Assembly (NCBI GenBank): GCA_947561585.1
Contig: CANNZV010002470.1
Span: 89,741 to 153,740 of the forward strand
Direction: 5' to 3'
Source: Caprella mutica
Taxonomy: Eukaryota; Arthropoda; Malacostraca; Amphipoda; Caprellidae
DNA length: 64,000 bases
The notes under the pieces are model-generated. The model was not told where the DNA came from, ran no database searches, and was given only the letters and a program-made list of their open reading frames with translations. Positions 45,190-55,959 of the stretch are shown here, in pieces (positions within the stretch are counted from its first letter, which is position 1; each line of letters starts with the position of its first letter). Position numbers and translations under genes: made by a program.

Positions 45190-46600
45190 GAAATAACATA
45201 AATTACAAATAATTCTCGAATTAAATAAATATAATTTTAATGCAAACTGATGCTAATTATTGATTATTTAAGTAAATTCAGAAATCTGTGGATTTTATTT
45301 TTATTTTGTTTAATAATGAAAAATGGAAGCATCCTAATAATTGAACAAAAAAACAAGATATCTTTATACAGTATTTAAATCTAAATTAAATTAGATGTAG
45401 TTTGTGAAGATTTGGCTCAATTTTCTAACAGAATTATTATATTCGAAATTGATTCGGAAAAATTGAATTTTAATATTGTAATCGACTGTGAGTTTATTAA
45501 CTGAATATTATTTACAGTTCCCATTAAATTCAGGGTTTTCCGGACATTTCAATACCAGCATCACGAAGGAGGAACTCTAGAAATGACACATGTTGTCAAT
45601 TTGTTTTTAAATTGAATCAAAAAATGAACTTTGGGATGATTATTTATGATAATTTAGAAATTTATGAAAATTATTTAGAAAGTGCCGATTACATTTCACC
45701 TCAAATTTTATATTTTTCATATTCACGGAGATTTTTAGAAGATTTTTTTTTCTTACTCTTTCAGTGATGATAACTGACAATTTCTGATATTGACGCATTT
45801 ACACTTGTATATCTGATGATAAATTATCAAAATCGTGTTACTTAAATACATGAACATACTTTAAACTAGGGTTACTAAATTTCTGTTTCGGACTTCATTG
45901 GCAACAACTTAATATACAGCAGCAAGCACAACAACCGCCATGAAATCCATGAACTGACTGAGAATCTCAAAGCTAATACACTCCTTCCTCGATCACCTCC
46001 CATATAAATAGGTGTTAAAAACTTCTAATGCTATTCATACGATAATAGAAAACAGTTCTGCGGTCGAAAATATCCTGTCTTTACATATAAAATGGGTCGT
46101 CTTACTTTTATTTCTTTTTTAGAAAATTCAGTCTTTCAAAAAACTTGTTACAATTAAGATGAACCTTTTTCTAGTCTATGGTCTATGGAGGAGATGTTGA
46201 ACCAATTCTTTCTTTTTGGAGAGAGAGTGATAGTTATTTTCAGCATATGTTTGTTTTGTTCTAATCAGAAACCTGAACTATATGATGACAAGTAAAAAAA
46301 ATAGTACGTGATTCTTGTTTTTGTATGTTCAATAGGTGAAATTTAATTATTTCCGTTAAAACGATAAATCGAAGTGTTCTAGATATATGTTTTGCAATAT
46401 GAATAATAATAATAGTAATCACATTGAAAAAATAAAATAGATATTTAGACTTTCAAACATCTATATCTACAAAGTTGAACTTTCAGAATTTCTTTTGTTT
46501 TAAATCCAGTAATTTTGTAAATTATTTGCTTTCTTATTGTATTTCTATTTTTATTTTAATAGAGTTTCGAAAATATAAGGGATAATAATTATCAACTTAA
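45190..46600. other. Gene-free AT-rich stretch
   Basis: Nothing recognisable. Confidence 0.4.
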
Positions 46601-46601
46601 A

Positions 46602-46803
46602 GGTTAAGTTCCGAGATATCGAATGATTTTAAATTTTCGATCGTATAAGAAAAGTATATCAAAATAATTAATTAACTATTATTTCAATTGGCATACAATT
46701 ATTATTATCAGTGATACCAGCAGGTATCATGGATACGAAATAAAATAACCATTCTTAGATGACCGAAAATGTAGAACAGTCAGATTACAGGTAACTGAAC
46801 CTA
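46602..46803. mobile_element. Fold-back MITE, family 1 (copy d)
   Basis: The left arm ggttaagttccgagatatcg with aaattttcgatcgtataag faces the right arm gaccgaaaatgtagaacag and ggtaactgaacc. The central hairpin gataccagcaggtatcatgg matches the centre motif of the elements at 8058 and 23641. Arms are clearly diverged, so this copy is old. Confidence 0.65.
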
Positions 46804-47235
46804 ATTATTATCACTTTGTTAAATAGAAAAGATAAAGATAACATCAAAACTTACATATTACATATATTAATGTTGCATAAATTCATATAACAATAAATTT
46901 AATCAACTATATATGTACAAAATTATTGTGTAGTTAATATTGCTATCTATATAATGTTCAGTTAGAAATTTAGATATAAATTTTCAAATCTTTATAGATC
47001 AAAAGTAATAAAGTTATATGATTATAACCTTTAAAATATTATTCTCGATATATTAAAGATAGCTGCAACCTAAACAGTTTTGATGTCTTACTCTATTTGC
47101 TATTTAGTGGTCTAGTTTTTTCTTGCCTGTCCACTGTGCAGTGATTATAAATTTGCTATATAATGACCACAAGGGTCTACATAAACATTATAAGACAATG
47201 TAATATTACGTGGAAAAGATTCAAACTCAACGGGA
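46804..47235. other. Gene-free AT-rich stretch
   Basis: Nothing recognisable before the palindrome that begins near 47240. Confidence 0.4.
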
Positions 47236-47239
47236 AATC

Positions 47240-47990
47240 CATATTATTAAGAGGATATTTAAACTCAGTGTTGAAGGTTTTATCAGGTTTCAAGCTTATA
47301 GAAAGATTTCCAATCATCATCAGGAGAAGGGTGGAAAACCTGGACCTGACAATGAATTTTATGACCAATAGTTGTTGTATGTTGGATACCGTCTTTCTAT
47401 ATTTAAGCTATCTATCTTATTGTTTATTATTAACTATTAATCTATTAAAAATTGAAATATGAAACCAAAATTCGAAAATTTGTACTACCTATAGCTACTG
47501 CTGACAACATTCATTCTCTAGAAAAAATTAACTTTCTGTATATCGGTAACAAATTATAGAGGAGCGATAAAAAACGGTCAACCTCTATAGCTATATTTTT
47601 ATTTCTCTCTGTTCATTTTTCTGTATTTCATTATTAATATAATTTTTTTTTATTCAGTAATCTTATTTCAATAAGAATAATTCAAAAAAAAATAGTAGTA
47701 ATAATGAAATACAAAAAAATGGACAATTTTTTGTCGCGCCTCTATAGTTAGTTGTTAATGTCAAATTTTGGTTTCATATTTAAATTTTTGATAGATTAAT
47801 TAATAATACCAAACTATAAGATAGATAGCCGAAATAAAAAGACGGTATCCAACATACAACCATTGGTCATAAAATTCATTGTTAGGTCCAGGTTTTCCAC
47901 CCTTCTCCTGATGATGAATGGAAATCTTTCTATTCGAAAGCTTGCAACCTGAAAGAACCTTCAACGTTGTGTTTAAATAATCTCTTAATA
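47240..47990. mobile_element. Palindromic element of about 750 bp
   Basis: 47250-47480 and 47755-47985 are reverse complements with scattered differences (for example gagaagggtggaaaacctgg facing ccaggttttccacccttctc). The inner part is palindromic as well (aacggtcaacctctatagc near 47572 and gcgcctctatagtt near 47736). The 99- and 63-codon frames inside are on opposite strands of the same arm and are not believable genes. No known ends recognised. Confidence 0.75.
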
Positions 47991-48052
47991 AAATGTACTA
48001 TTAATAAATTTTCTTGTGTTAACAAATTATTTATATCTTTTGCGTCCTTGCT

Positions 48053-48285
48053 TAGGACCGCTTCACACTTGCGTTTCTTAACGCCGCGTTAGAAATACTG
48101 CTCATGGCAAAAAGTTTAGCTGCAACTGATTTTAACGGAGCCCTTCACACTTGCGTTAGAAAAAACGCTGCCTTTTTTCTAACGCAAGTGTGAAGGGCTC
48201 CGTTAAAATCAATTGCAGCCAAACTTTTTGCCATGAGCCTTTTTTCTAATGAGGCGTTGAGAAACGCAAGTGTGAGGAGGCCTAA
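48053..48285. mobile_element. Fold-back MITE, related to family 3
   Basis: Ends taggaccgcttcacacttgc and aagtgtgaggaggcctaa, with inner arms agttgcagctaaac-like text and gcccttcacacttgcgttag around the centre. The same aacgcaagtgtga motif appears at outer and inner arms, so smaller palindromes are nested in the larger one. Confidence 0.8.
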
Positions 48286-48498
48286 AGGTACGTTTTGCAT
48301 GCAGCGACTGCTGCGATCATCATTCAGCGATGATCGCCCAGCAATAGGAATACATTGAAATACTGCTCAGCGATAATCGATCGTTGCAAAACTGCCCAAT
48401 AGGAATAACATTAAAGTACTGCTTAGCGATAGACGCTGGGCGATGGTCACAGAGCGATGATCACAACAAATCGCTGCATGCAAAACGTACCTTTAGGG
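48281..48498. mobile_element. Fold-back MITE abutting the previous one
   Basis: Arms cctaaaggtacgttttgcat and atgcaaaacgtacctttagg are perfect inverted repeats. gcagcgactgctgcgatca and repeats of agcgatgatcg fill the inside. It shares the bases cctaa with the neighbour's end, so one element inserted at the edge of the other. Confidence 0.85.
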
Positions 48499-48850
48499 TA
48501 CACTCGTTGCTATCATCGATCATAAGTAATAAAAAGTAACTCCTAAATTCACACTATAAATTACTATGGCTACCTAACTTATTAAAAAAGGGAATTAAAA
48601 ATCATTGCATAAATATTTACCACAGTGTTTGAATGTCCCTAGACAAGCGTATGAAAGATATAAAATCAACTGATCTATATAAAAAGAAACAGAGGTTAAT
48701 AAATTAAACACCGGCACTATTGTAACAATAAACAAAAATACCTTATTAACGGATAAAATTTACTATCAAAGTATCAAGGTCATTGCAAATATACTGTTCT
48801 TCAATTAGTTGACCATACTCTTGTATATTATCCTTGTAATTTATAGAGCA
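48499..48850. other. Gene-free stretch
   Basis: Nothing recognisable. Confidence 0.35.
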
Positions 48851-48879
48851 GTTCTAAATTTTCTTTAATAGAAAATAAA

Positions 48880-48955
48880 GCACTTTTTCCCTGGTGGGCT
48901 CGAGTGCCGCTCTGTGGGCCAAAATAGCACTGAGTGCTGCATTTGCCCACCCCTG
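48880..48955. mobile_element. hAT-like transposon end fragment
   Basis: Read on the minus strand, the fragment begins caggggtgggcaaatgcagc, the form seen at ends of many animal hAT elements, and continues with tattttggcccacagagcgg. The bases beyond (ctctaaat, 48956-48963) nearly repeat at 48852-48859 (ttctaaat), as an 8-bp target duplication would. The opposite terminal repeat is not visible, so only a fragment remains. Confidence 0.45.
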
Positions 48956-49150
48956 CTCTAAATGGATAAATTTGCATCGCATTAAAATCTTAAATCCTTG
49001 TTTCCATTCTCGACCAACACGAAGTGAAACATGACACTTCCCGTTCGTGTTATTCAGTAGAACATACAAACTAGAGTAAGAGATGTTGAAAAACAATGAA
49101 ACTAAGATGCGCTGCAACGACTTTAAAAAGCGCATCAGTAGCTATCTTAT

Positions 49151-49349
49151 ACCCCTACTATACTAGCAGTTTTACCGCCGCGTTTTCACTGCCGCGTCTT
49201 CAATTAATCACAGTTTAATGAATGGAAAGCAAATTTGCATACTGTACTACCGTTACTACTGCCTTCCATTCATTTAATCGTGATTAACTGAAGAATCGGA
49301 AACAGGGCAGTGAAAACGCGGCGGTGAAACTGCTAGTATAGTATGGGGC
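49151..49349. mobile_element. Fold-back MITE, family 5 (copy a)
   Basis: Ends acccctactatactagcag and ctgctagtatagtatgggg, with accgccgcgttttcactgcc facing gcagtgaaaacgcggcggt. Inside, cattcatttaatcgtgatta matches the reverse of taatcacagtttaatgaatg. The copy at 59083-59273 shares this inner text. Confidence 0.85.
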
Positions 49350-49640
49350 TTAGTGTGAATCTATGCAATCAGTGTAGAGATGGAAATATAAATGGAATAT
49401 TTGGAACTCATCCCTACAATATCCAGTCTGAAAATTGAACATTTAAAGGAGCTATTAACTATAAAATTAATAACGTCTGGATTTAATTACCTTCGCAAAT
49501 TTGCAGAAGGTCATATTTTATTCTTTATATTTTTATGGTTTCTCTATTGGTTTAAGTAGCTTCCTATGAGCTAGACTAATGGAACTTCATCTTATATATT
49601 CTTTTGAAACTTCCATCGTACTCATTTTGGGGGTATGCAG
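49350..49640. other. Spacer with a possible Helitron-like 5' end
   Basis: ttaccttcgcaaatttgcag at 49490 followed by aaggtcatattttatt resembles the segment at 718. No gene. Confidence 0.4.
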
Positions 49641-49648
49641 ACCTTTCA

Positions 49649-51049
49649 TCGACAGACGTTTCGTCGAGAGGACGTTTCGTCGACAGGGCGTTTCGTCGAC
49701 AAGATGTTTCGTCGACAAGACGTTTCATCGACAAGATGTTTCGTCGACAAGACGTTTCACCGACAAGACGTTTCGTCGAAAGGACGTTTCGTCGACAGGA
49801 CGTTTCGTCGACAGGACGTTTCGTCGACAAGACGTTTCGTCGACAGGACGTTTCGTCGACAAGATGTTTCGTTGACAAATTTTCGTAAATAGGATATTAA
49901 CACACTCTTATGTTACATAACATATACTTTAACAGAAAAATGTATCAAATTACAAAATAGAATAATGGTAAGGATGAAAACTATTGAATAAATTTCAATC
50001 ATGTTTCTACTTTAATACTGAATCAAAACTACCTAATTGTACCAAATTATTTTGATGTAATTTGATACTTCTGGGTCAAGTTACGTTTGTGATTTTAGAA
50101 TTTAAAACAATTTCCTCTCAATAATTTACTTTCCATAATAATAAGATATATATTATCGGTTTTGTCATTGACAAGCCATTTTCAGTCAGTAAATGCCCAC
50201 TGTTCGACTACTGCGAGTGTTTAGTAATTGAGTGGTCATCCTAGATTGAAAGGCAAGATTTTATAAAAAAAACTATCCATTGAATGATATTTTTCGATAT
50301 TTTTTATTTTTTACCAAAAAGTGATTCCTAGAAACAAGTAGTTGACTAAAATAGATAATGAAACGGTATCCCGTTTTCAAATTTTGATCATGTAAGAAAA
50401 AATATTTAAAATTCTATCGAAGAAAAATATGAGTTTATTGCATACCTAATATTGTAGAAAAAAGGTATTAACCGTATTAATATTAATATTATTATTTAAT
50501 ATAGACACATTTACTTGAGCCAACACGGCAAGATACCTATAGGCTGCTGTGACCCAGCCTGCAGAACATGGGACATTTTTAACCTTTTCTGTGCGAATAA
50601 TCCTTGATTTCCTCCTATATTTATATGTATTTTACTCAGAACAGAAGCCAAAACAGAGAATTTCTTGCAGAACAATTCACCAGCTTCTGCAGTCTGGGCT
50701 GTGACTGACACAAGGCTACTTACAGATAAAGAATTAAATTTAAGAATGCTTTTTGTCTGTGAATTTGGTTCGTTAGTTTACAATAATTTCATTAATTGGT
50801 TTGATATATCTTTTAAGTTTTGTCTTGCAAATAAAAAATTTAAATTTCTTTAAAATTTTTTGGTACTATCGTGTAGTTTTGGTTAAGTATTATAGTAGAA
50901 AAACGACTGACATTTATTTAATAGTTTTCATCCTTACCATTAATCTAATTTGTAATTTGATAAATTATTCTGTTAAAGTACATGTTTTGTATCATTAGAG
51001 TGTGTTAATATCCCATTTACGGAAATCTGTCGACGAAACGTCTGTCAAC
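49649..51049. mobile_element. Fold-back element of 1.4 kb with expanded 16-bp end repeats
   Basis: Left end: about 14 tandem copies of a 16-bp unit (gacgtttcgtcgacag) at 49649-49883. Right end (51024-51049): only about two copies, reversed (ctgtcgacgaaacgtctg). Next to these, 49884-49990 and 50925-51023 are inverted arms (tcgtaaataggatattaac facing gttaatatcccatttacgg). Overlapping open frames in the 16-bp array arise because 48 bp gives every frame. The inner 900 bp has no transposase motif. Confidence 0.8.
50500..50730 (-). other. Coding-like, GC-richer segment inside the fold-back element
   Basis: The minus strand holds a 66-codon frame containing VTAQTAEAGELFCKKF and KMSHVLQAGSQQPIGIL, with normal rather than AT-biased residue composition. 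It could be a captured exon fragment, or chance. No family recognised. Confidence 0.25.
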
Positions 51050-51440
51050 CATTTTGGGAGATACTAAAGTGCGCAAGAATCGCCCCAAATTTGCTCAATA
51101 ATTTCTCTTTTCATTCAATCAGCATATATTTTTCTCCAGTAAGTATATTTTAAAAATAGCCACTTTTTCCCATGATACGGCAAGTATAGGTGATGTTTTT
51201 ACGCTTCTTTAGTTATAGCATTTTGTAGCTTTCTATCTATTTGATAGAACGTGCTAAAGTTAGACAAATTTCCCTTTTTATGCAATAAGAATTCTACTCG
51301 ATATATGCATACAGTCAAGTTTGTGTGAATTTCATATCCCTTTTACTTTTCTTTCTGAATCTAAACTTTTATTTATCATGTGAATGAAATTATGTTAAGG
51401 GTAGTAATCCATCATGTAATTCGAACGTTTATATTTTTTA
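51050..51440. other. Gene-free spacer
   Basis: Nothing recognisable between the fold-back element and the retrotransposon remnant. Confidence 0.35.
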
Positions 51441-51477
51441 CAATAATATATGATGGTGAATGATGTTAATGAATAAT

Positions 51478-51931
51478 GTTGAATTATTAATAGGTGGTGA
51501 TTTCAATATTGATATGTAAAACATACGATACCATTTTTTTAAAAATGCTCCCTACTTATTACCTAGCTCCTGTAATAACGAGAAAGTCGAGAACAGATTA
51601 CATGTCTATCAGCCATATATATATAGTTTTTAAAACACAAAATAGGTTTATTTCTGGTTTGATAACTTCCTCCTTGTCAGATCAATATCCGATTTTCATA
51701 ATATACAAAAAAAAATTCAATGATAATGCTGATAATGATAACTCGAGCACAGTGAAGCATAGAGTTATTAATGAGAAACTGATATTTTCGAATATTACTT
51801 TAATTACCGCAATTTCAATGGTGAAGAAGTTTGTAGATGAATCAGTTTTAAACTTCAATTCAGTTATTGTGGAGTCATCACTGTCCAATAAATACTTGAA
51901 TACTATAAGGATAGTCAACTACAAAGTATAG
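51478..51931 (+). pseudogene. Endonuclease domain remnant of a non-LTR retrotransposon
   Basis: VELLIGGDFNIDM (51478-51516, then a stop) matches the G-D-F-N motif of apurinic-type endonucleases of non-LTR elements. One frame over, the text continues as KTYDTIFLKMLPTYYLAP, MSISHIYIVF, and SSLSDQYPIFI at about 51668-51700, corresponding to the S-D-H-x-P motif with His changed to Gln. The frameshift, the stop and the lost catalytic His show it is dead. The frame ends where a 29-bp tandem array begins; a downstream piece of the same kind of protein resumes at 52887. Confidence 0.8.
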
Positions 51932-52856
51932 TCGACTAAAAACTATACTTGTATAAAGTATAGTCGAATAAAAACTATGCTATAAAGTATAATCATCACT
52001 GTCCAATAAAAACTAGAATACTATAAAGTATAGTCAACTAAAAACTTTACTATAAAGTATAGTCAACTAGAAACTTTACTATAAAGTATAGTCAACTAAA
52101 AACTTTACTATAAAGTATAGTCAACTAGAAACTTTACTATAAAGTATAGTCAACTAAAAACTTCACTATAAAGTATAGTCAACTAGAAACTTTACTATAA
52201 AGTATAGTCAACTAAAAACTTTACTATAAAGTATAGTCAACTAGAAACTTTACTATAAAGTATAGTCAACTAAAAACTTTACTATAAAGTATAGTCAACT
52301 AAAAACTTTACTATAAAGTATAGTCAACTAGAAACTTTACTATAAAGTATAGTCAACTAGAAACTTTACTATAAAGTATAGTCAACTAAAAACATTACTA
52401 TAAAGTATAGTCAACTAAAAACTTTACTATAAAGTATAGTCAACTAAAAACTTTACTATAAAGTATAGTCAACTAAAAACTATACTATAAAGTATAGTCA
52501 ACTAAAAACTTTACTATAAAGTATAGTCATCTAGAAACTTTACTATAAAGTATAGTCAACTAAAAACTAGAATACTATAAAGTATAGTCAACTAAAAACT
52601 TTACTATAAAGTATAGTCAACTAAAAACTTTACTATAAAGTATAGTCAACTAGAAACTTTACTATAAAGTATAGTCAACTAAAAACTTTACTATAAAGTA
52701 TAGTCAACTAGAAACTTTGCTATAAAGTATAGTCAACTAGAAACTTTACTATAAAGTATAGTCAACTAAAAACTTTACTATAAAGTATAGTCAACTAGAA
52801 ACTTTGCTATAAAGTATAGTCAACTAGAAACTTTACTATAAAGTATAGTCATAACT
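51905..52856. repeat. 29-bp tandem array inside a retrotransposon remnant
   Basis: About 32 copies of a 29-bp unit (core actataaagtatagtcaac followed by taaaaactt or tagaaactt). A longer variant with tagaatactataa occurs near 52010 and 52570, and the flanking phrase actgtccaataaaaact occurs at both ends (51990 and 52856). The array probably grew by tandem duplication of the retrotransposon's own sequence ending aggatagtcaac. Confidence 0.95.
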
Positions 52857-52886
52857 GTCCAATAAAAACTATAAAATACTTCATAA

Positions 52887-52940
52887 AAGGATTCGAAAAA
52901 ACCTCGCATGGATAGAGAGATAAGGAGTGAAATGAAATGA
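52887..52940 (+). pseudogene. Linker fragment of a non-LTR retrotransposon ORF
   Basis: The frame reads KDSKKPRMDREIRSEMK and stops. In non-LTR elements a K-x-W-I/M-D/T motif followed by basic text lies between the endonuclease and the reverse transcriptase. Here W has become R. Its position after the 29-bp array fits the same copy as 51478-51931. Confidence 0.55.
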
Positions 52941-53590
52941 AATTTTGTATAAATTGTATAAATATAATAAAGTAAGTAGACGGGTCTTAACTATACAACC
53001 AAAATTGAGGTAAGGGAAAAGATAAGGAAAGAAGAGATAGTATTATGGTGGTAGGTTTGAGGAAGTTAAACGCGATCTGAGACGGACCTGATCGATAATT
53101 AATGAAACATTGAAACCAGGTGTTATTTATAAAGGTAGTGTTATTTCTGAGTTGAAGATGGAAGATAGTATTCTTGTTAGGAGTGATATCGAATTACAGG
53201 CTGGCCCCGCTTTTATTATCAAATCATGGCTCGGTCTTATTGCCAAAGGGTAATAAGACCGGGTTAAAGTCATAAGAACTAGATAAGTGTTACTCTTCAA
53301 TGAACATTTCATTTTCTATGAGTTATAAAGAGAGAGAATTGTATTTAAAGGTTGAGTACTAGGCCTATCAAACAGATTCCCAGTGTTTGCTGCCAGAAAT
53401 AGTTGACGCTCTGTGATGAAAGTTCAAAGTATAGTGAATTTATCAAAAGTATAAAATTACAATCATGGCTTAAATTAATTCTCATTTAGTATATGTGAGT
53501 AAATAATAGCTAATTTGATTAACATAATTGTATTACATTGAACAAACTGTAATTTTATGCTCTGTGAAATATTTTAGGCACTAGGGTTTA
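52941..53590. other. Gene-free stretch downstream of the retrotransposon remnant
   Basis: No further reverse-transcriptase motif is visible. A small palindrome gtcttattgcc facing ggtaataagac lies at 53233-53260. Confidence 0.4.
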
Positions 53591-54000
53591 TGAAAAAATT
53601 TCAACTAAATTGCTTGAAATTTAGTTGGACGATTGGTCAATATCCAGAAACGATTTGGTAAAATTTTGAGTGGTCAGGTTTCAAATAGTATATAATTAAA
53701 TTTCATGAAATTTGGTGGGACGGTTGGAAAATAACCATTAATCAGTTTATTAGATTTTGGGAGTTATTAGGTCTATCAGGTCAGGTTCAAGGTCATTTAT
53801 ATCCCAAATAGTATTCGACCAAATTTCCTGAAAAATGGTGGGACGATTGGACAATAACCAAGAACTATTTGGCTAGATTTTAGGAGAGATCGGGTCAAAG
53901 GTCATGGTCAAGGTAATTGATAATTTGAGGCAAATTATTGGATGGTGAAGGCTATATGCGGTGGTGAAGCTATGCGGTCTACGAGTGCACGTCATCTAGT
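53590..54000 (+). mobile_element. Helitron-like repeat, 3' part (copy a)
   Basis: Contains repeated modules with aaatttggtgggacg(a/g)ttgg and aggtcaaggtcatt, and ends tacgagtgcacgtcatctagt at 54000. The copy at 62775-63248 ends the same way. A short stem (gtgctc or gtctac facing gagtgcac) about 10 bases before CTAGT and the absence of inverted ends fit Helitron 3' termini. No Rep/helicase sequence is present. Confidence 0.6.
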
Positions 54001-54024
54001 CTGCAACTGTTTCTGACATGTTGA

Positions 54025-54090
54025 AAACGGTGCTAGATAATTTGACCTCCAGTTATTTGACCCCCACGCAATTTGACCCAAGTGTTGTAA
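54025..54090. repeat. Solo arm of taatttgacc-type end repeats
   Basis: Three diverged units: taatttgacctccagt, tatttgacccccacg and caatttgacccaagtg. They match the end repeat of the fold-back element starting 235 bp downstream, but no matching right arm is clear. Confidence 0.6.
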
Positions 54091-54324
54091 TTACACCAAA
54101 TACATTAAAATAAAATAGTATATTAAAATATACTATTTTACACGATTATACTTTTGGTAGTTCTGATGTAGAAGCGGCTGCAGCAGTTGTCTTTTGAAGC
54201 GAAATGAAGTGTCCAGAAGAATATCTTTTGAAAGCGATGAACTAATGGATTTATCCTAAAATCTCATAGCATGGTTACATAATATTTGATGAAGTGCATC
54301 ATCCAAGAATTAAATAATAGATGG

Positions 54325-54995
54325 CCAAATTCGTGACCGGCAATTTGATCCCTGGTAATTTGATCCCCGGGTAATTTGGATCTCTTGTAATTTGATCCAC
54401 GGTAAATTGACCCCCGGTCATTTGATCCCCGGTAAATTGACCCCGTGTAATTCCACGTTGTTTAATTCTTGGACTTATATTATGTTCAATTCGTTACCGT
54501 ATTTACCATTTCTTCCAAATCCTGCAAATAATAAATTACACAATATGTACAAAACTTGGTATCTACAATACAAAAGATTTTTCTGATTAATTTGTACCAT
54601 TATTTTGAAATAAATTATTCCACATTTCGAAATAAATAATTTAACATTTTATAAAAATAAACTCAATGGATTAATAAAATAATATCAAATCTTGGTATCA
54701 ACAATAATAATTAATTTATAATATAGAGAATAATATTTCATCAATATTGTCAATTTTTTAGTCTTCGATGGAGCAAAATATATATTTTATTTTATACTAT
54801 TTTATTTTAATATATTATCTGTATCAGGGTATCAAATTACCGGGGATCAAATTATTGAAGATCAATTTACCGGAGGTCAAATTACCAGGGATCAAATTAC
54901 CCAGGTTTAAATTACCGAGGATCAAATTACCTAGCACTGGTGAGATTACCAGGGGTTGAAATTATTGGGAGTCAAATTACCAGTCACGGTTGGAA
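54325..54995. mobile_element. Fold-back element with repeated ends, core type 1 (copy b)
   Basis: The left arm (54335-54455) has about eight copies of a 15-bp unit (taatttgatccccgg). The right arm (54828-54985) has about nine in reverse (ccggggatcaaatta). Outermost bases: aaattcgtgaccggcaattt and caaattaccagtcacgg. The core (54525-54725) includes acaaaacttggtatctac and cttggtatcaacaata, the reverse complement of the core at 30700-30890. Minor open frames in the arms read IKLPGIKLP and are repeat products. Confidence 0.8.
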
Positions 54996-54999
54996 ACAC

Positions 55000-55660
55000 A
55001 GAGTGTATATTTTCTGCTTCACAAGTCGGCCGGGAGTAGCAGAATTCTGAAAAAAATCAGTAGTGTTTCTCTAAAAGACGAGGCTCTAAATAAATATTGA
55101 TCAAGAATTATATTTGTAGATCATCTGCCAGAGGCCACAAATGAAGCAGAGAGCAGCCATGAGTGACCACAAATTAGTACTTAGTTGATTTTTAAGGCCG
55201 ATTTATAGCCGATTTTTGGAAGAAAACCTAAACATGAATCGGCGTATTGACGAAGAATCATCGAAAAATATTCGAAGAAGAAGTGTCCGTTTTATCCAAG
55301 ATTTTTCGTATAAAATAAGGCAGGATGATCGTCGATTCATCGAAGGAGTACATGCAAAACCGACTGTAACCGTCCTTAAATAAACGATGATTCAAGTGCG
55401 ATTCTAAGCCGTTTCATGGAAGATTCATACGAAAATAATTCACATAATCATCTCAATATTATTGGCGATTCAAGGATGATTTTAAGCAGATTTATTCAAT
55501 TTATAGGGTTAAATAAAATCAAAATTATCATTTGAGAGGTATTTACAATTATGTTTTATTTTTTACTTTATATCATGTAGGGTACAGGTACGCTTGGCTT
55601 TATATCGATTAGTTTAATGTTGCATGTTTTCATATACATATTAAATGGAAAAATGGAGAA
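55000..55660. other. Gene-free stretch with aatcatcg-type motifs
   Basis: 55195-55480 repeatedly uses gattcatcgaa and gaagaatcatcga-like words, related to the 61-bp array at 55960-56440. It may be the other side of one larger degenerate element. No gene. Confidence 0.4.
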
Positions 55661-55670
55661 AGAAATCAAG

Positions 55671-55757
55671 TGGTGTGTCTGGGACTCGAGCCTGCGAGAC
55701 TGTAGTCTCATGGAGAATTGAAGTCAGCGACAAATTCACTGAGCCATCTTGGACATG
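55671..55757 (-). ncRNA. tRNA-like SINE or tRNA pseudogene remnant
   Basis: On the minus strand the A-box-like tggctcagtga (55746-55736) is followed about 45 bases later by the B-box-like ggctcgagtcc (55692-55682), the internal promoter pair of tRNA genes. Spacing suits a long-variable-arm tRNA. The acceptor stem does not pair, so it is not a working tRNA; a tRNA-derived SINE head is more likely. Confidence 0.45.
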
Positions 55758-55959
55758 GCAGAAGTAGGATTTAGTTGATATAATTTTCAATATGATAACC
55801 CGTGTGTTTTAAAGTTCTTATAAATGAAAATTATTTAATATTCTTTTTATTTTTCTAAATGATGGAAAATATGTATAGTATTATTTATATATATATACTG
55901 TAATTACATTTTTTGAATCACGGACACCTTTAAATGTATATGATAACTCTAACTCATAC

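Noticed and set aside
47163..47462. 99-codon plus-strand and 63-codon minus-strand frames
   Set aside because: Both lie in one arm of a 750-bp palindrome, and the matching arm does not keep the frame.
49576..49892. Four overlapping frames rich in RRQDVSSTR-like text on both strands
   Set aside because: Products of the 16-bp terminal repeat of a fold-back element; 3 x 16 bp opens all frames.
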